The translations under genes were made by a program, and so were the position numbers. Under the pieces are notes generated by a model, which was not told the DNA's origin, made no database searches, and saw only the letters and a list, made by a program, of their open reading frames with translations. Positions 1-9,391 of a stretch of DNA of 64,000 nt are shown piece after piece (position 1 is the first letter of the stretch; each line of letters opens with the position of its first letter). This DNA comes from Georgenia yuyongxinii (GTDB taxonomy: Bacteria > Actinomycetota > Actinomycetes > Actinomycetales > Actinomycetaceae), in assembly GCF_006352065.1 (NCBI RefSeq), contig NZ_CP040915.1:3038001-3102000 (forward strand), written 5' to 3'.

Positions 1-2
1 GC

Positions 3-524
3 ACGGCCTGCGACGAGCACGTGCTCGCCGAGATCCGCGAGACCAAGTCCGCGGTGCTCGGCACGGGGGGCGGCAACGGCGGCGCCGCGGGCGTCATGCT
101 GGCGCAGCTCGCCCAGGTCGAGGGCTACGCCCCGCTGGTGGGTTACGTCCTGCGCTGCATGCAGTCCGGCGGCACGCTCGCGGCCGACTTCGTCGAGCAC
201 CTCGTCGCCGACGCCGTCGCCTACCTCGAGGAGGCGGTGGCCGCCGGCACCGTCCGGCCCAGCCGCGGTCCGGAGGCCCGGGCCCGGCTGCTGGTCGAGC
301 AGGGCATCGGCGCCCTCCTCCTCCAGCTCCCCGCCCACCAGGACCACCTCGACCTCCGGGAGCTGCCCGGCTGGCTGCGTGGCTACATGGACCGCATCGC
401 CCTGCCGCTCCTCGAGCTTTACACCGAACCCCTGCTCATGGACGCCAGCCTGCTCGACGCCTACCTCGCGACGAGCACCCCCGCACATCCGGCCGACCCA
501 TCCCCCATCCGGAGCTCCTCATGA
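3..524 (+). CDS. TetR-family transcriptional regulator, C-terminal part (5' end outside window)
   Basis: The frame is open through the left edge, so the N-terminal helix-turn-helix is missing and only about 170 residues of ligand-binding domain are visible. The visible part is all-helical, with the [28 protein letters not shown] stretch typical of TetR C-terminal domains that regulate exporters (kept general because the DNA-binding half is not seen). Its stop overlaps the ATG of the following ABC ATPase by four bases (ATGA, 521-524), so it is translationally coupled to the exporter it probably controls. Family assignment rests on fold-like pattern plus context and is moderately secure. Confidence 0.7.
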   Translation, partial: TACDEHVLAEIRETKSAVLGTGGGNGGAAGVMLAQLAQVEGYAPLVGYVLRCMQSGGTLAADFVEHLVADAVAYLEEAVAAGTVRPSRGPEARARLLVEQGIGALLLQLPAHQDHLDLRELPGWLRGYMDRIALPLLELYTEPLLMDASLLDAYLATSTPAHPADPSPIRSSS

Positions 525-1441
525 CCGATCTTGCCCTCGAGGCCCGCGGCCTCGAGAAGTCCTTCGGCACCACCCGCGCCCTCGACGGCTTCGACCTGAC
601 CGTGCGCACCGGCGAGGTCGCCGGCTTCCTCGGACCCAACGGCGCCGGGAAGTCGACAACCATCCGCGTGCTGCTCGGGCTGCTGCGCGCCGACGCCGGC
701 ACCGCCCGGGTGCTTGGCCGCGACCCGTGGGTGGACGCCGTCGACGTGCACCGCCGCTCCGCCTACGTGGCCGGTGACACCACCCTGTGGCCCAACCTCA
801 CCGGCGGGGAGACCATCGACCTGCTCACCCGCCTGCACGGCGGCCCGGCCCGCACCCGACGGCGCGCCGAGCTGCTCGAGCGGTTCGAGCTCGACCCCAC
901 CAAGAAGGCCCGCACCTACTCCAAGGGCAACCGGCAGAAGGTGGCCCTCGTCGCGGCGCTGGCCTCCGACGCCGAGCTGTTCCTGCTCGACGAGCCGACC
1001 GCCGGCCTCGACCCCCTCATGGAGGCCGTCTTCACCGACGAGGTGCGCGCGCTGCAGAGTCAGGGGCGCACGGTGCTGCTCTCCAGCCACATCCTCGCCG
1101 AGGTGGAGAAGCTCTGCGACACCGTGACGATCATCCGCGCGGGCCGCGCCGTCGAGACCGGCACCCTCGCCCAGCTGCGCCATCTCACCCGCTCCACCAT
1201 CACCGCGACGACGACGGCGGACCTTGCCTCCCTGCGCACGTTGCCCGGGGTCCACCACCTGACCCATTCGGGCGGCTACCTCGCCTTCGACGTCGACGAC
1301 GTGCACATCGCCGCCGTCCTACGGGTGCTGGCCGACACGGGCGTGCAGAACCTCACCATCGCCCCGCCGTCGCTGGAGGAGCTCTTCCTGCGCCACTACG
1401 GCGACGAGCTCCGCGCACCCGAGGAGGTACCGGTGCGATGA
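521..1441 (+). CDS. ABC exporter ATP-binding protein
   Basis: This is the ATPase subunit of a two-gene export system, 306 residues. Walker A is GPNGAGKST near residue 40, the signature is the variant YSKGNRQKV, and Walker B is [13 protein letters not shown] followed by the H-loop SSHILAE. The C-terminal 80 residues form the extension found in drug/antibiotic ABC-2 ATPases (CcmA-like). The start is supported by GGAG at 511-514 and by the four-base overlap with the upstream TetR gene. The stop overlaps the permease ATG by four bases. Together, regulator, ATPase and permease form one operon, consistent with an inducible drug-efflux pump. The substrate is unknown. Confidence 0.93.
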   Translation: MTDLALEARGLEKSFGTTRALDGFDLTVRTGEVAGFLGPNGAGKSTTIRVLLGLLRADAGTARVLGRDPWVDAVDVHRRSAYVAGDTTLWPNLTGGETIDLLTRLHGGPARTRRRAELLERFELDPTKKARTYSKGNRQKVALVAALASDAELFLLDEPTAGLDPLMEAVFTDEVRALQSQGRTVLLSSHILAEVEKLCDTVTIIRAGRAVETGTLAQLRHLTRSTITATTTADLASLRTLPGVHHLTHSGGYLAFDVDDVHIAAVLRVLADTGVQNLTIAPPSLEELFLRHYGDELRAPEEVPVR

Positions 1442-3096
1442 CCGTCACGCTCACCGCTCCCCCGCCCGGCGTGACGGCGCGCGGGCGGCGCACGAACCGG
1501 CCGTGGTCCGGCACCGGCGCCCTGGTGCGGCTGTACCTGCGCCTGGACCGGGTGCGGATCGTCATCTGGGTGCTCGCCCTCGGCCTGACCGTCGCCGCGA
1601 CGGTGCCCGCGCTCGAGACCGCCTATCCCGACGCCGCGGCCCGCCAGACCCGCGCCACCCTCATGTCCAACCCGTCCGCCGTCCTCATGAGCGGACCCAG
1701 CTTCGGCCTGGACCACTACACCTTCGGCGCCATGGTCGCCAACGAGGTGAGCCTGACGGTGCTCGTCGCGACCTCGATCATGGCCATCCTGCTCGTCGCG
1801 CGTCACACCCGCGCCGACGAGGAGGCCGGCCGCACCGAGGTCCTGCGAGCCCTGCCGGTGGGCCGCTACGCCCCTGCCGCCGCGGCACTCGCAGCCGTGA
1901 CCGTCGCCACCCTCGCCGTCGGCGCCGCGGTCGCCGCCGGGCTGGCGAGCGCCGGCCTAGAGACGGCGAGCTCGCTCGCGATGGGCCTGGGAACGGCGCT
2001 GACGGGGCTGGTGTTCGGCGCCGTCGCCGCGGTGACGACGCAGCTGACCGCGCACGCCCGGGCCGCGTCGGGCATGGCGATGGCGGTGCTGGGGGCGGCG
2101 TTCCTGGTCCGCGGCGTCGGCGACATCCTCCACACCGGCGGGTCCTGGCTGTCCTGGTTCTCCCCGCTCGCGTGGGCCCAGCAGACCCGGCTGTTCGTGG
2201 ACCTGCGCTGGTGGCCGCTCGGGGTCTCCCTCGCGGCGACCCTGGTGCTGCTCGCCGTCGCCGTCTCCCTCGCCCAGCGTCGGGACCTCGGTGCCGGCCT
2301 GCTGACCGGCCGGCCCGGCCCCGCCGTCGCCCCCGCCTCGCTGCTCTCCCCGGTGGGCGTGGCCCGGCGGCTCCTGCGCGGCTCGTTCGCGGGCTGGGGC
2401 ACGGGCCTGCTGTTCTTCGCCGTCGCCTTCGGTGCCCTGGCGAACTCCCTGAAGGACGCCGTCGCCGACCTGCCCAATCTGGGCCAGTGGATCGGCGCCG
2501 GCGCCGCGCTGGACGACCTGACCGCCACGTTCGCCGCGGCCATGCTCTCCTTCCTGGTGCTCGCGGTCGCGGCGTTCGCCGTCTCAGCGGTGCTGCGCCT
2601 GCGCGCGGAGGAGGAGGCCGGGCGCACCGAGCTGGTGCTGGCCTCGGGCACGTCACGGCCCGGCTGGCTGGGCGGGTGGCTGACGGTCGTGGCGGCGCAG
2701 ACGCTCGTGCTGCTCGTCATCGCCGGGTCGGGCCTGGGCCTGGGCATGGCGGTGGTGACCGCGGATGCCGGCTGGGTGGGCCGCCTGGCCGTGGGCGCGC
2801 TGGCCTACCTGCCGGCGGTGGCCGTGATCGCCGGGCTCGCGGTGGCGCTCGTGGGCCTGCTGCCGCGCCTGGCCGCGCTGGTCTGGGTGCTGGTGGCCTA
2901 CGTCATCTTCGTGACGTGGTTCGGCGGCCTGCTGAACCTGCCCGGGTGGGCGCACGACCTCTCGCCGCTGGCCCGCACACCGTACGTGCCGGTCGAGGAC
3001 GTCGCGGCCGGTCCGCTGGTTGGTCTGGCGGTCGTCGCGGTGGTGCTGGTGGGGCTCGGGTTCGTCGGGTTCCGACGGCGCGACCTGGGCGGGTAG
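1438..3096 (+). CDS. ABC exporter permease, large ABC-2 type (polyketide-antibiotic exporter-like)
   Basis: A 552-residue membrane protein with about 12 predicted hydrophobic segments in two similar halves. Each half carries a [12 protein letters not shown] / [13 protein letters not shown] motif (around residues 122 and 387), the hallmark of the duplicated actinobacterial permeases annotated as exporters of polyketide antibiotics. The frame is open further upstream, but ATG 1438 overlaps the ATPase stop (ATGA) and begins the recognisable protein. Partner of the ATPase at 521-1441. Substrate not predictable. Confidence 0.9.
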   Translation: MTVTLTAPPPGVTARGRRTNRPWSGTGALVRLYLRLDRVRIVIWVLALGLTVAATVPALETAYPDAAARQTRATLMSNPSAVLMSGPSFGLDHYTFGAMVANEVSLTVLVATSIMAILLVARHTRADEEAGRTEVLRALPVGRYAPAAAALAAVTVATLAVGAAVAAGLASAGLETASSLAMGLGTALTGLVFGAVAAVTTQLTAHARAASGMAMAVLGAAFLVRGVGDILHTGGSWLSWFSPLAWAQQTRLFVDLRWWPLGVSLAATLVLLAVAVSLAQRRDLGAGLLTGRPGPAVAPASLLSPVGVARRLLRGSFAGWGTGLLFFAVAFGALANSLKDAVADLPNLGQWIGAGAALDDLTATFAAAMLSFLVLAVAAFAVSAVLRLRAEEEAGRTELVLASGTSRPGWLGGWLTVVAAQTLVLLVIAGSGLGLGMAVVTADAGWVGRLAVGALAYLPAVAVIAGLAVALVGLLPRLAALVWVLVAYVIFVTWFGGLLNLPGWAHDLSPLARTPYVPVEDVAAGPLVGLAVVAVVLVGLGFVGFRRRDLGG

Positions 3097-3421
3097 GCCA
3101 GGCGCCGGAAGCGGCCGGAAGCGGCCGGTCGCGCCGCGCGCGGGTCTTGGCGGCACGCGCGCCCGGTCCGCCACCCGCCCGTGCCGCGAACGACAGCGCT
3201 CGGCGAGGGCGGCCGGCGCGGCACGGCGGCCCCGGAGTCACGCCCTGTGAGGCTCCCCACCGTTTCCGCGCAGGGGCTGTGGCGGACCACCTCGCCGGGT
3301 TAGCGTCGACATCAATCCGCTACGGACGTGCCCGCGAGGGCGGCGCCAGTCGCACGGCGGTACTCTCGAATCCGACGGCGCGGGGCCATCTTCCTCCCCG
3401 CGGCAGAAGCCCGGAGAAGCG
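3097..3421. other. Intergenic region without a recognised gene
   Basis: About 325 bp between the ABC permease and the YdjC-type gene. It is very GC-rich in its first half, with short repeats such as GCGGAAGCGGCCGGAAGCGGCC. The second half presumably holds the promoter of the downstream gene. I see no open frame with family resemblance, no strong hairpin with a T-tract and no convincing -35/-10 pair. Confidence 0.5.
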
Positions 3422-4264
3422 ATGACGCGTCAGCTCGTGGTGACCGCGGACGATCTCGGCCTCGGCCCGCAGACCAACGCCGCGGTCGTCGACCTGCTCG
3501 CCGAGGGCCGTGCCCTGACCTCCACGACGCTCATGACCGTGGCGCCCGGCGCGGCCGACGCCGTCGCGCGCGTCCGGTCCGCCGGCATCGCCGCGCCGCG
3601 CCTGCACGTCACGATGACCAGCGCCCGCGAGATGAGCCCGTGGCGCCCGCTCGCCACCGACGTACCCACCCTGACCGACGGCCGCGGCACCTTCCACGCC
3701 GCGCTCGGTCGCCTCACCGGCACCGCCACCCCGGAGGACGTCACCCGGGAGATGACGGCGCAGCTGGCGTGGATGCGCGCCGCCGGCCTGCAGCCCGCGG
3801 CGCTCGACTCGCACTCGGGCATCCTCTACGGCGCGCGCGGCAAGAGCCTGCTCACCACCGCGATCGACTTCTGCGCCGACAACGGCCTCGGCTTCCGCCT
3901 GCCCCGCCGCCTGCCCCGGCTGGTCGACCTCGCCTGGCGCGGCCGCATCCGGCGGCGCTACGACGAGGGCGTGGCCCTGGCCGAGGCGCACGGCGTCCGG
4001 CTCCCCGAGACCATCGTCGGCTGCTGGCTGCCCGGCCGGCTGCTGCTCAGCTACGCCCAGCTGCGCGCGAACGTGCTCAGCCAGCTGCGCCAGCTGCCCG
4101 AGGGCATCTCCGAGCTGATCCTGCACCCCGCCCCCGAGGGCGTGGCGCGCCGGCTCGACCGGGCCGAGGGCCGCAAGCGGGTCTGGGAGCTACGGCTCCT
4201 GCGCGACCCGCTGTTCCTGCGCACGCTACGCAGCGAGGGCATCGGGCTCGTCCCGGCCTGGTGA
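3422..4264 (+). CDS. YdjC/ChbG-family carbohydrate deacetylase
   Basis: A 280-residue protein with the YdjC start signature TADDLGLGPQTN (metal-binding Asp pair), a conserved His in RLHVTMTS, and DSHSGILYG, corresponding to the family's DSHxH region. ChbG members deacetylate mono-N-acetylated chito-oligosaccharides, and others have hopanoid or glycan roles. Here LHVTMTS replaces the commoner GLHLNLT, and the last His motif is less typical, so substrate and even activity are uncertain. The start is backed by GGAGAAG just upstream. It stands alone, convergent with the EamA gene at 4322-5368. Confidence 0.8.
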   Translation: MTRQLVVTADDLGLGPQTNAAVVDLLAEGRALTSTTLMTVAPGAADAVARVRSAGIAAPRLHVTMTSAREMSPWRPLATDVPTLTDGRGTFHAALGRLTGTATPEDVTREMTAQLAWMRAAGLQPAALDSHSGILYGARGKSLLTTAIDFCADNGLGFRLPRRLPRLVDLAWRGRIRRRYDEGVALAEAHGVRLPETIVGCWLPGRLLLSYAQLRANVLSQLRQLPEGISELILHPAPEGVARRLDRAEGRKRVWELRLLRDPLFLRTLRSEGIGLVPAW

Positions 4265-4321
4265 GCCGCAGCCTTCTGGCCGAGTCAGCCTTGCGCGTGG
4301 CGGGCCATGAGCCGCAGGCGG

Positions 4322-5368
4322 TCAGGCCCGGTCCGGCCCGTCCGGCGTGAGGCTCGACGGCGCAGCTTCCGCGGGCGGTACCGTGTCCCCCGCCAAGGCG
4401 GGCTCCGCCGTCGGGCCTGCGGATGCCCTTTGGCCGGCAAGCGGCATCGGCGCCGCCCTCAGCTCGTCGTAGCGCACCGCGACCAGCCCGGCCACGATGA
4501 GAACACCACCGAGCAGCTGGACCGGCAGCGGCAGCTCCCCGATGAGCAGCCAGGAGAAGAGCACCGCGAACATCACCTCGGTGAGCCCGAAGAACGAGGC
4601 GATCTTCGAGCCCAGCCGCCGCGTGCCGGCGATGCCGGTGGCGTAGGCGAACGCCGTCGCGATGAGCGACAGGGCCGCGAGCGGGACCAGCCAGTGCACC
4701 TGCGTGCCCGCGAGCTCGACCGGCACGGCCCGCGCCCGCATCGGCATGATCCCCACCAGGCCGGCCAGCCCCAACGCGACGGTGGCCACCACCATGGCGC
4801 CGGCCGCCATCACCAGCGGCGGCAGCCCGGTGGCCGGGCGCGCGGAGAGCACGAAGTACGTGGCCAGCCCGACGGCGGCACCCAGCCCCCACAGCACGCC
4901 GCCGAGGTCGATGCGCAGGCCGCCGGTGACGTCGAGGACGAGCACCAGCCCCGCGAGCGCGAGCGCGATCCCGAGCAGGGTGAACCGCCGGGGGCGCTGG
5001 GCGTGGCGCACCCACAGCCACAGGACGACCAGCAGGAACCCGAGGTACTCCAGCAGCAGCGCCACCCCCACGGACAGGGTGGTCACCGCGTTGAAGAAGA
5101 AGAGCTGGCAGGCGGCCATGGCGATGAGGCCGTAGGTGATGATCAGCCCGGCGTTGCGGCGCAGCAGGTACCAGCGCCCGCGCAGGGCCAGCAGGGCCGG
5201 TCCGAGGAGGACGACGGCGGCCCCCGCCACCCGGGCCGTGACGGCCGCGCCGGGGCTCCAGCCGACCTCGAGCAGCGACTTCGCGAAGGCGCCGGAGGTG
5301 CCGAACGCTGCGGCGGAGGCGAGCGCGAACCACATGCCGGCGCGCAGGCGTCCCTGGTCGATGCTCAC
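4322..5368 (-). CDS. EamA-family (DMT superfamily) transporter
   Basis: A 348-residue membrane protein with ten hydrophobic segments in two EamA repeats (about residues 8-135 and 150-290), followed by a roughly 45-residue Ala/Pro-rich cytoplasmic tail. The family moves amino acids, nucleotides or metabolites, often outward, and the substrate cannot be read from sequence. It is divergently transcribed from a CGNR zinc-finger regulator (5483-6025), an arrangement that suggests the regulator controls it. Confidence 0.88.
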   Translation of the reverse strand: MSIDQGRLRAGMWFALASAAAFGTSGAFAKSLLEVGWSPGAAVTARVAGAAVVLLGPALLALRGRWYLLRRNAGLIITYGLIAMAACQLFFFNAVTTLSVGVALLLEYLGFLLVVLWLWVRHAQRPRRFTLLGIALALAGLVLVLDVTGGLRIDLGGVLWGLGAAVGLATYFVLSARPATGLPPLVMAAGAMVVATVALGLAGLVGIMPMRARAVPVELAGTQVHWLVPLAALSLIATAFAYATGIAGTRRLGSKIASFFGLTEVMFAVLFSWLLIGELPLPVQLLGGVLIVAGLVAVRYDELRAAPMPLAGQRASAGPTAEPALAGDTVPPAEAAPSSLTPDGPDRA

Positions 5369-5482
5369 GGTTCTCCTGTTCTCGCCCTGGCCCCGACGCG
5401 CACCGGGACGGCGGCATGATGATGTCAGGAGTCAAACTCGTTACACTGCTGACAGTACTCGGACGTGGGAGAGGGGGTCAAC
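5369..5482. promoter_or_regulatory. Divergent promoter region, EamA transporter / CGNR regulator
   Basis: The 114-bp gap between two divergent genes contains the least GC-rich stretch nearby (5410-5460, around TCAAACTCGTTACACTGCTG). TACACT at 5444-5449 could be a -10 for the rightward gene, but no good -35 is present at the right distance. GAGT and ACTC half-sites flank the segment. An operator for the CGNR protein is expected here by context only. Confidence 0.35.
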
Positions 5483-6025
5483 GTGGTCTTCGCTCGCGAC
5501 ACGGAGGTCGCCCTGGCGACCGCGGCGTCCCTGGTCAACACCCGCGGACGGGACGAGGACCGGCTCACCACGGCCGCCGAGCTGGACGAGTTCCTCGCCG
5601 GATGGGAGTTCACCGGGGCCCGCACCCACGACGCCGTCGAGCTGGCAGCGGTGCGCGACCTGCGGCCGGTGCTGCGCCGGCTGTGGACGGCCGGCGACCC
5701 GGACGTCGTCGCCGCGGGCGTCAACGCCCTGCTGGCCGAGGCCGGTGCGCTGCCGCAGCTGGTGCGGCACGACGGCTGGGACTGGCACCTGCACGCCACC
5801 CCCCAGCAAGCCCCGCTGGCCACGCGGATGGCGGTGGAGGCGGCGATGGCGCTGGCCGACGTCGTCCGGGCCGGTGAGCTCGACCGGCTGCGGGTGTGCG
5901 CCGGCGAGCACTGCGCGGACCTGGTCGTGGACCTCTCGCGCAACCGCTCACGGCGCTACTGCGACTCCGGCTGCGGCAACCGCGCCAACGTGGCGGCCTA
6001 CCGGGCACGGCGGGCGGTGCCCTGA
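5483..6025 (+). CDS. CGNR zinc-finger transcriptional regulator (ABATE domain)
   Basis: About 180 residues. The N-terminal two thirds match the ABATE stress-response domain (LVNTxGRxEDxLTTxxELxxFL...), and the C-terminus is a CGNR zinc finger, with [10 protein letters not shown], then [20 protein letters not shown]. An earlier GTG at 5465 is in frame, but the purine-rich GGGAGAGGGGG (5467-5477) sits correctly before GTG 5483, so I prefer 5483. Such proteins bind DNA through the zinc finger, and the divergent transporter is the obvious target. Downstream, the gene faces the MFS gene, with the 58-bp palindrome between them. Confidence 0.85.
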   Translation: MVFARDTEVALATAASLVNTRGRDEDRLTTAAELDEFLAGWEFTGARTHDAVELAAVRDLRPVLRRLWTAGDPDVVAAGVNALLAEAGALPQLVRHDGWDWHLHATPQQAPLATRMAVEAAMALADVVRAGELDRLRVCAGEHCADLVVDLSRNRSRRYCDSGCGNRANVAAYRARRAVP

Positions 6026-6040
6026 GCCAACCTCCTCACG

Positions 6041-6098
6041 CGAGATGTCATCTTCTCCGCGAGACGTCATGACATGTCGCGGAGAAGATGACATCTCG
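6041..6098. repeat. 58-bp palindromic element, intergenic copy (copy 1)
   Basis: A near-perfect palindrome centred at 6069/6070. The outer 22 bp (from CGAGATGTCATCTTCTCCGC at 6041) are exactly complementary to 6077-6098, and only two base pairs in the inner part mismatch. It lies 15 bp after the CGNR stop and 12 bp before the MFS stop, between convergent genes, where as RNA it would fold into a long hairpin and could act as a two-way terminator. The same 58-bp sequence recurs inside coding frames at 18913-18970 and 52711-52768. Read in its single open frame it gives [19 protein letters not shown]. Confidence 0.93.
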
Positions 6099-6110
6099 CC
6101 GGGCGCGGGG

Positions 6111-7331
6111 TCAGTGCGGCGGCAGGTGCGCCGGGTCACCGTGATCGCGACGGCGCAGCATCGGCGCCACCACGAGCGCGGCGACGACCGCCAGCACACC
6201 CATGAGGGCCACCATGGCGAACCCGCCGCCGGAGCCGTCGGCGTCGATGAGCGAGCCTGCGACCGAGGAGCCCACGGACACGCCCACGTTCACGCCGGTG
6301 CTCAGCCAGGTCAGGCCCTCCGTGAGGCGGTGCCGGTCGACGATGTGCTGGACCATCGAGTTGCCGTTGATGATCGTCGGCGAGATCGCGAACCCGGTGA
6401 CGAACATGACCGCACCCATGACGGCGAGGCTGTCGACCAGGAGAAAAAGCGCCGTGCCGACGGCGAGCGCCACCACCCCGGCGAGGAAGCGCCGCCAGGC
6501 GGGCCCGGTCCAGGTGTGCGCGCCATAGAGCAGGCCCGCGATCACCGACCCGAGAGAGAAGATGCCGAGCAGCACGCCGGCGGCACCTGGGCGGCCGTGC
6601 TCGGCGGTGAACGCGACGATCGCGACGTCCGTGGCGCCGAAGATGCCGCCGACGAACATGAACACCACGACGATCCCGGCGAGCGCGCCGGAGCGCATCA
6701 CGCTGCCGGTGCGCGCCGCCGTGACGGACGCGGGCTGGACGGGCGGCTCCGTGCCGCGCTGGCCGAGGAAGGCGTAGCCGCCGACGGCGATCACCACGGC
6801 CGCGACCACGACGCCAGACCAGGGGGCGACGGAGGTGGCCAGGGTGGTGGCGACCACCGGCCCGAGGACGAACGTCGCCTCGTCGAGCGCGGACTCCAGC
6901 GAGTAGGCCCGGTGCAGGTCCCTCGGGGTCCGGACCGCACGGGTCCAGCGGGCGCGCACGAGCGCACCGATGGAGCCGATGGTCGCGCCGGAGAGGACGG
7001 CGCAGGCGTAGACCGTCCACAGCGGGGCGCCGAGCACGGCGGCGACGGCGAGCCCGGCCAGGCCCAGCGCGGAGACGGTGACGGCCGGGGTCATCACCCT
7101 GGCCTGCCCGCGGCGGTCCACCAGCCGGGCGAGCTGGGGTGCACAGATTGCCTGGGCGATGACGAACGTGGCCGACACCGTGCCGGCGGTGGCGTAGGAG
7201 CCGGTCAGGTTCGCCAGCATCAGGACGATGCCGATGCCCACCATGGAGACGGGGAACCGGGCGAGGAAGCCCGCCGCCGAGAACGCCAAGGCGCCGGGCA
7301 GCGCGAGGATCTGGCGATAAGAATTGGGCAC
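6111..7331 (-). CDS. Major facilitator superfamily transporter
   Basis: A 406-residue membrane protein with 12 hydrophobic segments and the MFS loop motif LARLVDRRGQARV between segments 2 and 3. The frame is open about 70 codons further upstream, but that part is Arg-rich and not membrane-like. The GTG at 7329-7331 starts the typical VPNSYRQILALPGALAFSAAGFL N-terminus. It resembles multidrug or sugar efflux members, and the substrate is unknown. Convergent with the CGNR gene, and divergent from the thioesterase-like gene across about 140 bp. Confidence 0.87.
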   Translation of the reverse strand: MPNSYRQILALPGALAFSAAGFLARFPVSMVGIGIVLMLANLTGSYATAGTVSATFVIAQAICAPQLARLVDRRGQARVMTPAVTVSALGLAGLAVAAVLGAPLWTVYACAVLSGATIGSIGALVRARWTRAVRTPRDLHRAYSLESALDEATFVLGPVVATTLATSVAPWSGVVVAAVVIAVGGYAFLGQRGTEPPVQPASVTAARTGSVMRSGALAGIVVVFMFVGGIFGATDVAIVAFTAEHGRPGAAGVLLGIFSLGSVIAGLLYGAHTWTGPAWRRFLAGVVALAVGTALFLLVDSLAVMGAVMFVTGFAISPTIINGNSMVQHIVDRHRLTEGLTWLSTGVNVGVSVGSSVAGSLIDADGSGGGFAMVALMGVLAVVAALVVAPMLRRRDHGDPAHLPPH

Positions 7332-7474
7332 CGCACGATTCTTCCATCGCCGCTGTGGGCGCGATATGGGGCCGATGGTGAGTTTCCGCACCGGACGGGT
7401 CCGGACCGTAGAGGCGCAACCGCGCAGGACGCTAGGTTCTCGACGAGGACGAGCGCGGAAGAGAGAGGACGCTG

Positions 7475-8242
7475 ATGGCCTACTTCGAGCGCGTCGGCGC
7501 GTCCGCTTTCCGCGCCACCGGGCACGTCGGCGGGGCATGGAGGACCGACGAGCAGCACATCGCCCCGGCGCTCGGGCTGCTGGCCCACGCCGTCGAGCTG
7601 GACCGTGATGCGCGCCGCGACGACTCCCTGGTGGTGGGGCGCCTGTCCTACGACATCCTCGGCACGATCCCCATCGACGTCGTCGAGACCTCGGTGCGGG
7701 TGGTGCGCCCGGGCCGGACCGTCGAGCTGGTGGAGGCCACCCTCGGCCACGACGGGCGCGACGCGGTGCTGCTGCGCGCCTGGCTCATGCGGCCGGGCGA
7801 CACCACCCGCGTCCACGCCACACCGCTGCCACGGATCACCCCACCGGCCGACATGCCGGTCTGGGATGCCTCGACCGTCTGGCCCGGCGGATTCGTCGCC
7901 TCGGCGGAGGTGCGGCGCGAGCAGGTGGAACCCGGCCGGGCGGCGTTCTGGGTGCGCACCCCGCTCCCGCTCGTGCACGGCGAGGAGGTCAGCCGGCTGG
8001 CCAGTGCCGCCGGCCTGTTCGACATCGCCAACGGAATGACCGTGCGCGTCGATCCCAGGGATGTCGCCTTCCCCAACGTCGACCTGACCGCGCACCTCTT
8101 CACCCAGCCCCGGGGCGACTGGCTCGGTTTCGACACCACGGTGTCCTTCGGGCCGAGCGGCCTCGGGCTCACCAGCAGCGTCATCCACGATTCCGGCGGG
8201 CCAATCGGCACGATCGCCCAGATCCTCACCGTCCGCCCCTGA
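7475..8242 (+). CDS. Acyl-CoA thioesterase-like (double hot-dog) protein
   Basis: A 255-residue protein similar to TesB-like/TE_N thioesterase-family proteins. The first hot-dog half is ~1-110 (AYFERVGASAFRATGHVGGAWRTDEQHIAPALGLLAHAVE), and the second half ends LGFDTTVSFGPSGLGLTSSVIHD, the typical closing strand of this fold. It would hydrolyse acyl-CoA thioesters, but I cannot confirm the catalytic Asp/Gln/Thr set. A strong GAGAGAGGA precedes ATG 7475. It is a single gene, convergent with the TRIC-type gene. Confidence 0.75.
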   Translation: MAYFERVGASAFRATGHVGGAWRTDEQHIAPALGLLAHAVELDRDARRDDSLVVGRLSYDILGTIPIDVVETSVRVVRPGRTVELVEATLGHDGRDAVLLRAWLMRPGDTTRVHATPLPRITPPADMPVWDASTVWPGGFVASAEVRREQVEPGRAAFWVRTPLPLVHGEEVSRLASAAGLFDIANGMTVRVDPRDVAFPNVDLTAHLFTQPRGDWLGFDTTVSFGPSGLGLTSSVIHDSGGPIGTIAQILTVRP

Positions 8243-8299
8243 CGGCAGCGAGGTCGGGCCGGAGCTGCGCCGGGACGGACGACGGCGGCCGGCCGGACG

Positions 8300-9112
8300 T
8301 CAGCGGGTGTCGCCCAGGCGCCGCCGCCACCACCGCCGCACGCCGCCGGGCGGCGCGGCGTCGTCGGCCGGGGGCGCGGGCGCGGCGTCGTCGGCCGCTG
8401 GCGCGGCGTCGTCCGCACCGGCTCCTCCCGGCTGCCGACGCCGGTTCGGCCACTTGACGGGGAGATGGACCGAGTCAGGGTCCGGCAGCCTCCACTGCCG
8501 CCAGTGGGCCAGGATGCTCACCCCGGCGCCGACGATGATGGCTGCTAGCATCCCCAGGTTGTCCAGGCCTTGGCTGTGCAGGGGGATCGTCACCAGGCAC
8601 GCGAACACGGCCGGCGTCGCGTAGAGCGTGTTGCCCCCGAAGACCGCCGGCACCTGCCCGACCGCGACGTCGCGGATCATGCCGCCGCCGACCGCCGTCG
8701 TCACGCCCAGCAGGATGGCCGGCAGGACGCCCAGCCCGGCCGCGAGCGCCTTGGTCGCGCCCGTCGCGGACCAGCACCCCAGGACGATGCCGTCCGCGAC
8801 GAGGAACGTCCGGGTCCACCACCGGCCCTTGAGCGGCACGAAGAAGGCGACGGCGGCGCCGGCCAGGGCGGTGGCGAGGTAGTAGGGGTCGGTCAGAGCG
8901 ACAGGCGTGCCGACCTGCAGCAGGGTGTCGCGCAGCATGCCGCCGCCCAGCGCGGAGACGATGGCGAGGATCGCGAAGCCGACGAGGTCGAAGCGTCGCT
9001 GGCGGGCGATGGTGCCGCCGAGCACCCCGTTGAGGAACACGCCGGTGAGGTCGATGCCCCGGAAGACGTTCGGGAGCACCTCACCGAGCTGTGCTGTCAC
9101 GTCCGCGGCCAC
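8300..9112 (-). CDS. Trimeric intracellular cation (TRIC/UPF0126) channel-family membrane protein
   Basis: About 270 residues. Two homologous halves each carry the UPF0126 glycine signature (VSALGGGMLRD near residue 47 and TAVGGGMIRDV near 130), with about seven membrane segments. Bacterial TRIC homologues form K+-permeable or other small-solute pores. The C-terminal 60 residues are a hydrophilic tail rich in ADDAAPA repeats and Arg. The frame stays open far upstream, but homology starts at GTG 9112 (or GTG about 12 bases further in). The ribosome site is weak, so the exact start is uncertain. Confidence 0.83.
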   Translation of the reverse strand: MAADVTAQLGEVLPNVFRGIDLTGVFLNGVLGGTIARQRRFDLVGFAILAIVSALGGGMLRDTLLQVGTPVALTDPYYLATALAGAAVAFFVPLKGRWWTRTFLVADGIVLGCWSATGATKALAAGLGVLPAILLGVTTAVGGGMIRDVAVGQVPAVFGGNTLYATPAVFACLVTIPLHSQGLDNLGMLAAIIVGAGVSILAHWRQWRLPDPDSVHLPVKWPNRRRQPGGAGADDAAPAADDAAPAPPADDAAPPGGVRRWWRRRLGDTR

Positions 9113-9391
9113 ACCCGATAGTGTCCCCGCCCGGGCGCGAGGGCAAAGACCGCAACGCGGTGGCAGGGGCGGCACCGGCCGCGCTACCACAGCCGTGCTC
9201 CCGCGATGCGCGCCGTGCGCGCCGGGGGGATGCTGGGCGGACGACGGCGGCACAGGTGCCTGCCTGCCTGCGGTGCCCGGCGCGACAGCGCAGAGCACCT
9301 CCACACCGTCATGCGCGACAGCGCAGCGCGCCTCGACATCGTGCGGAACGCTGGCGCCACGACGCAGGTCACCACAACAACGGAGAGTGAG

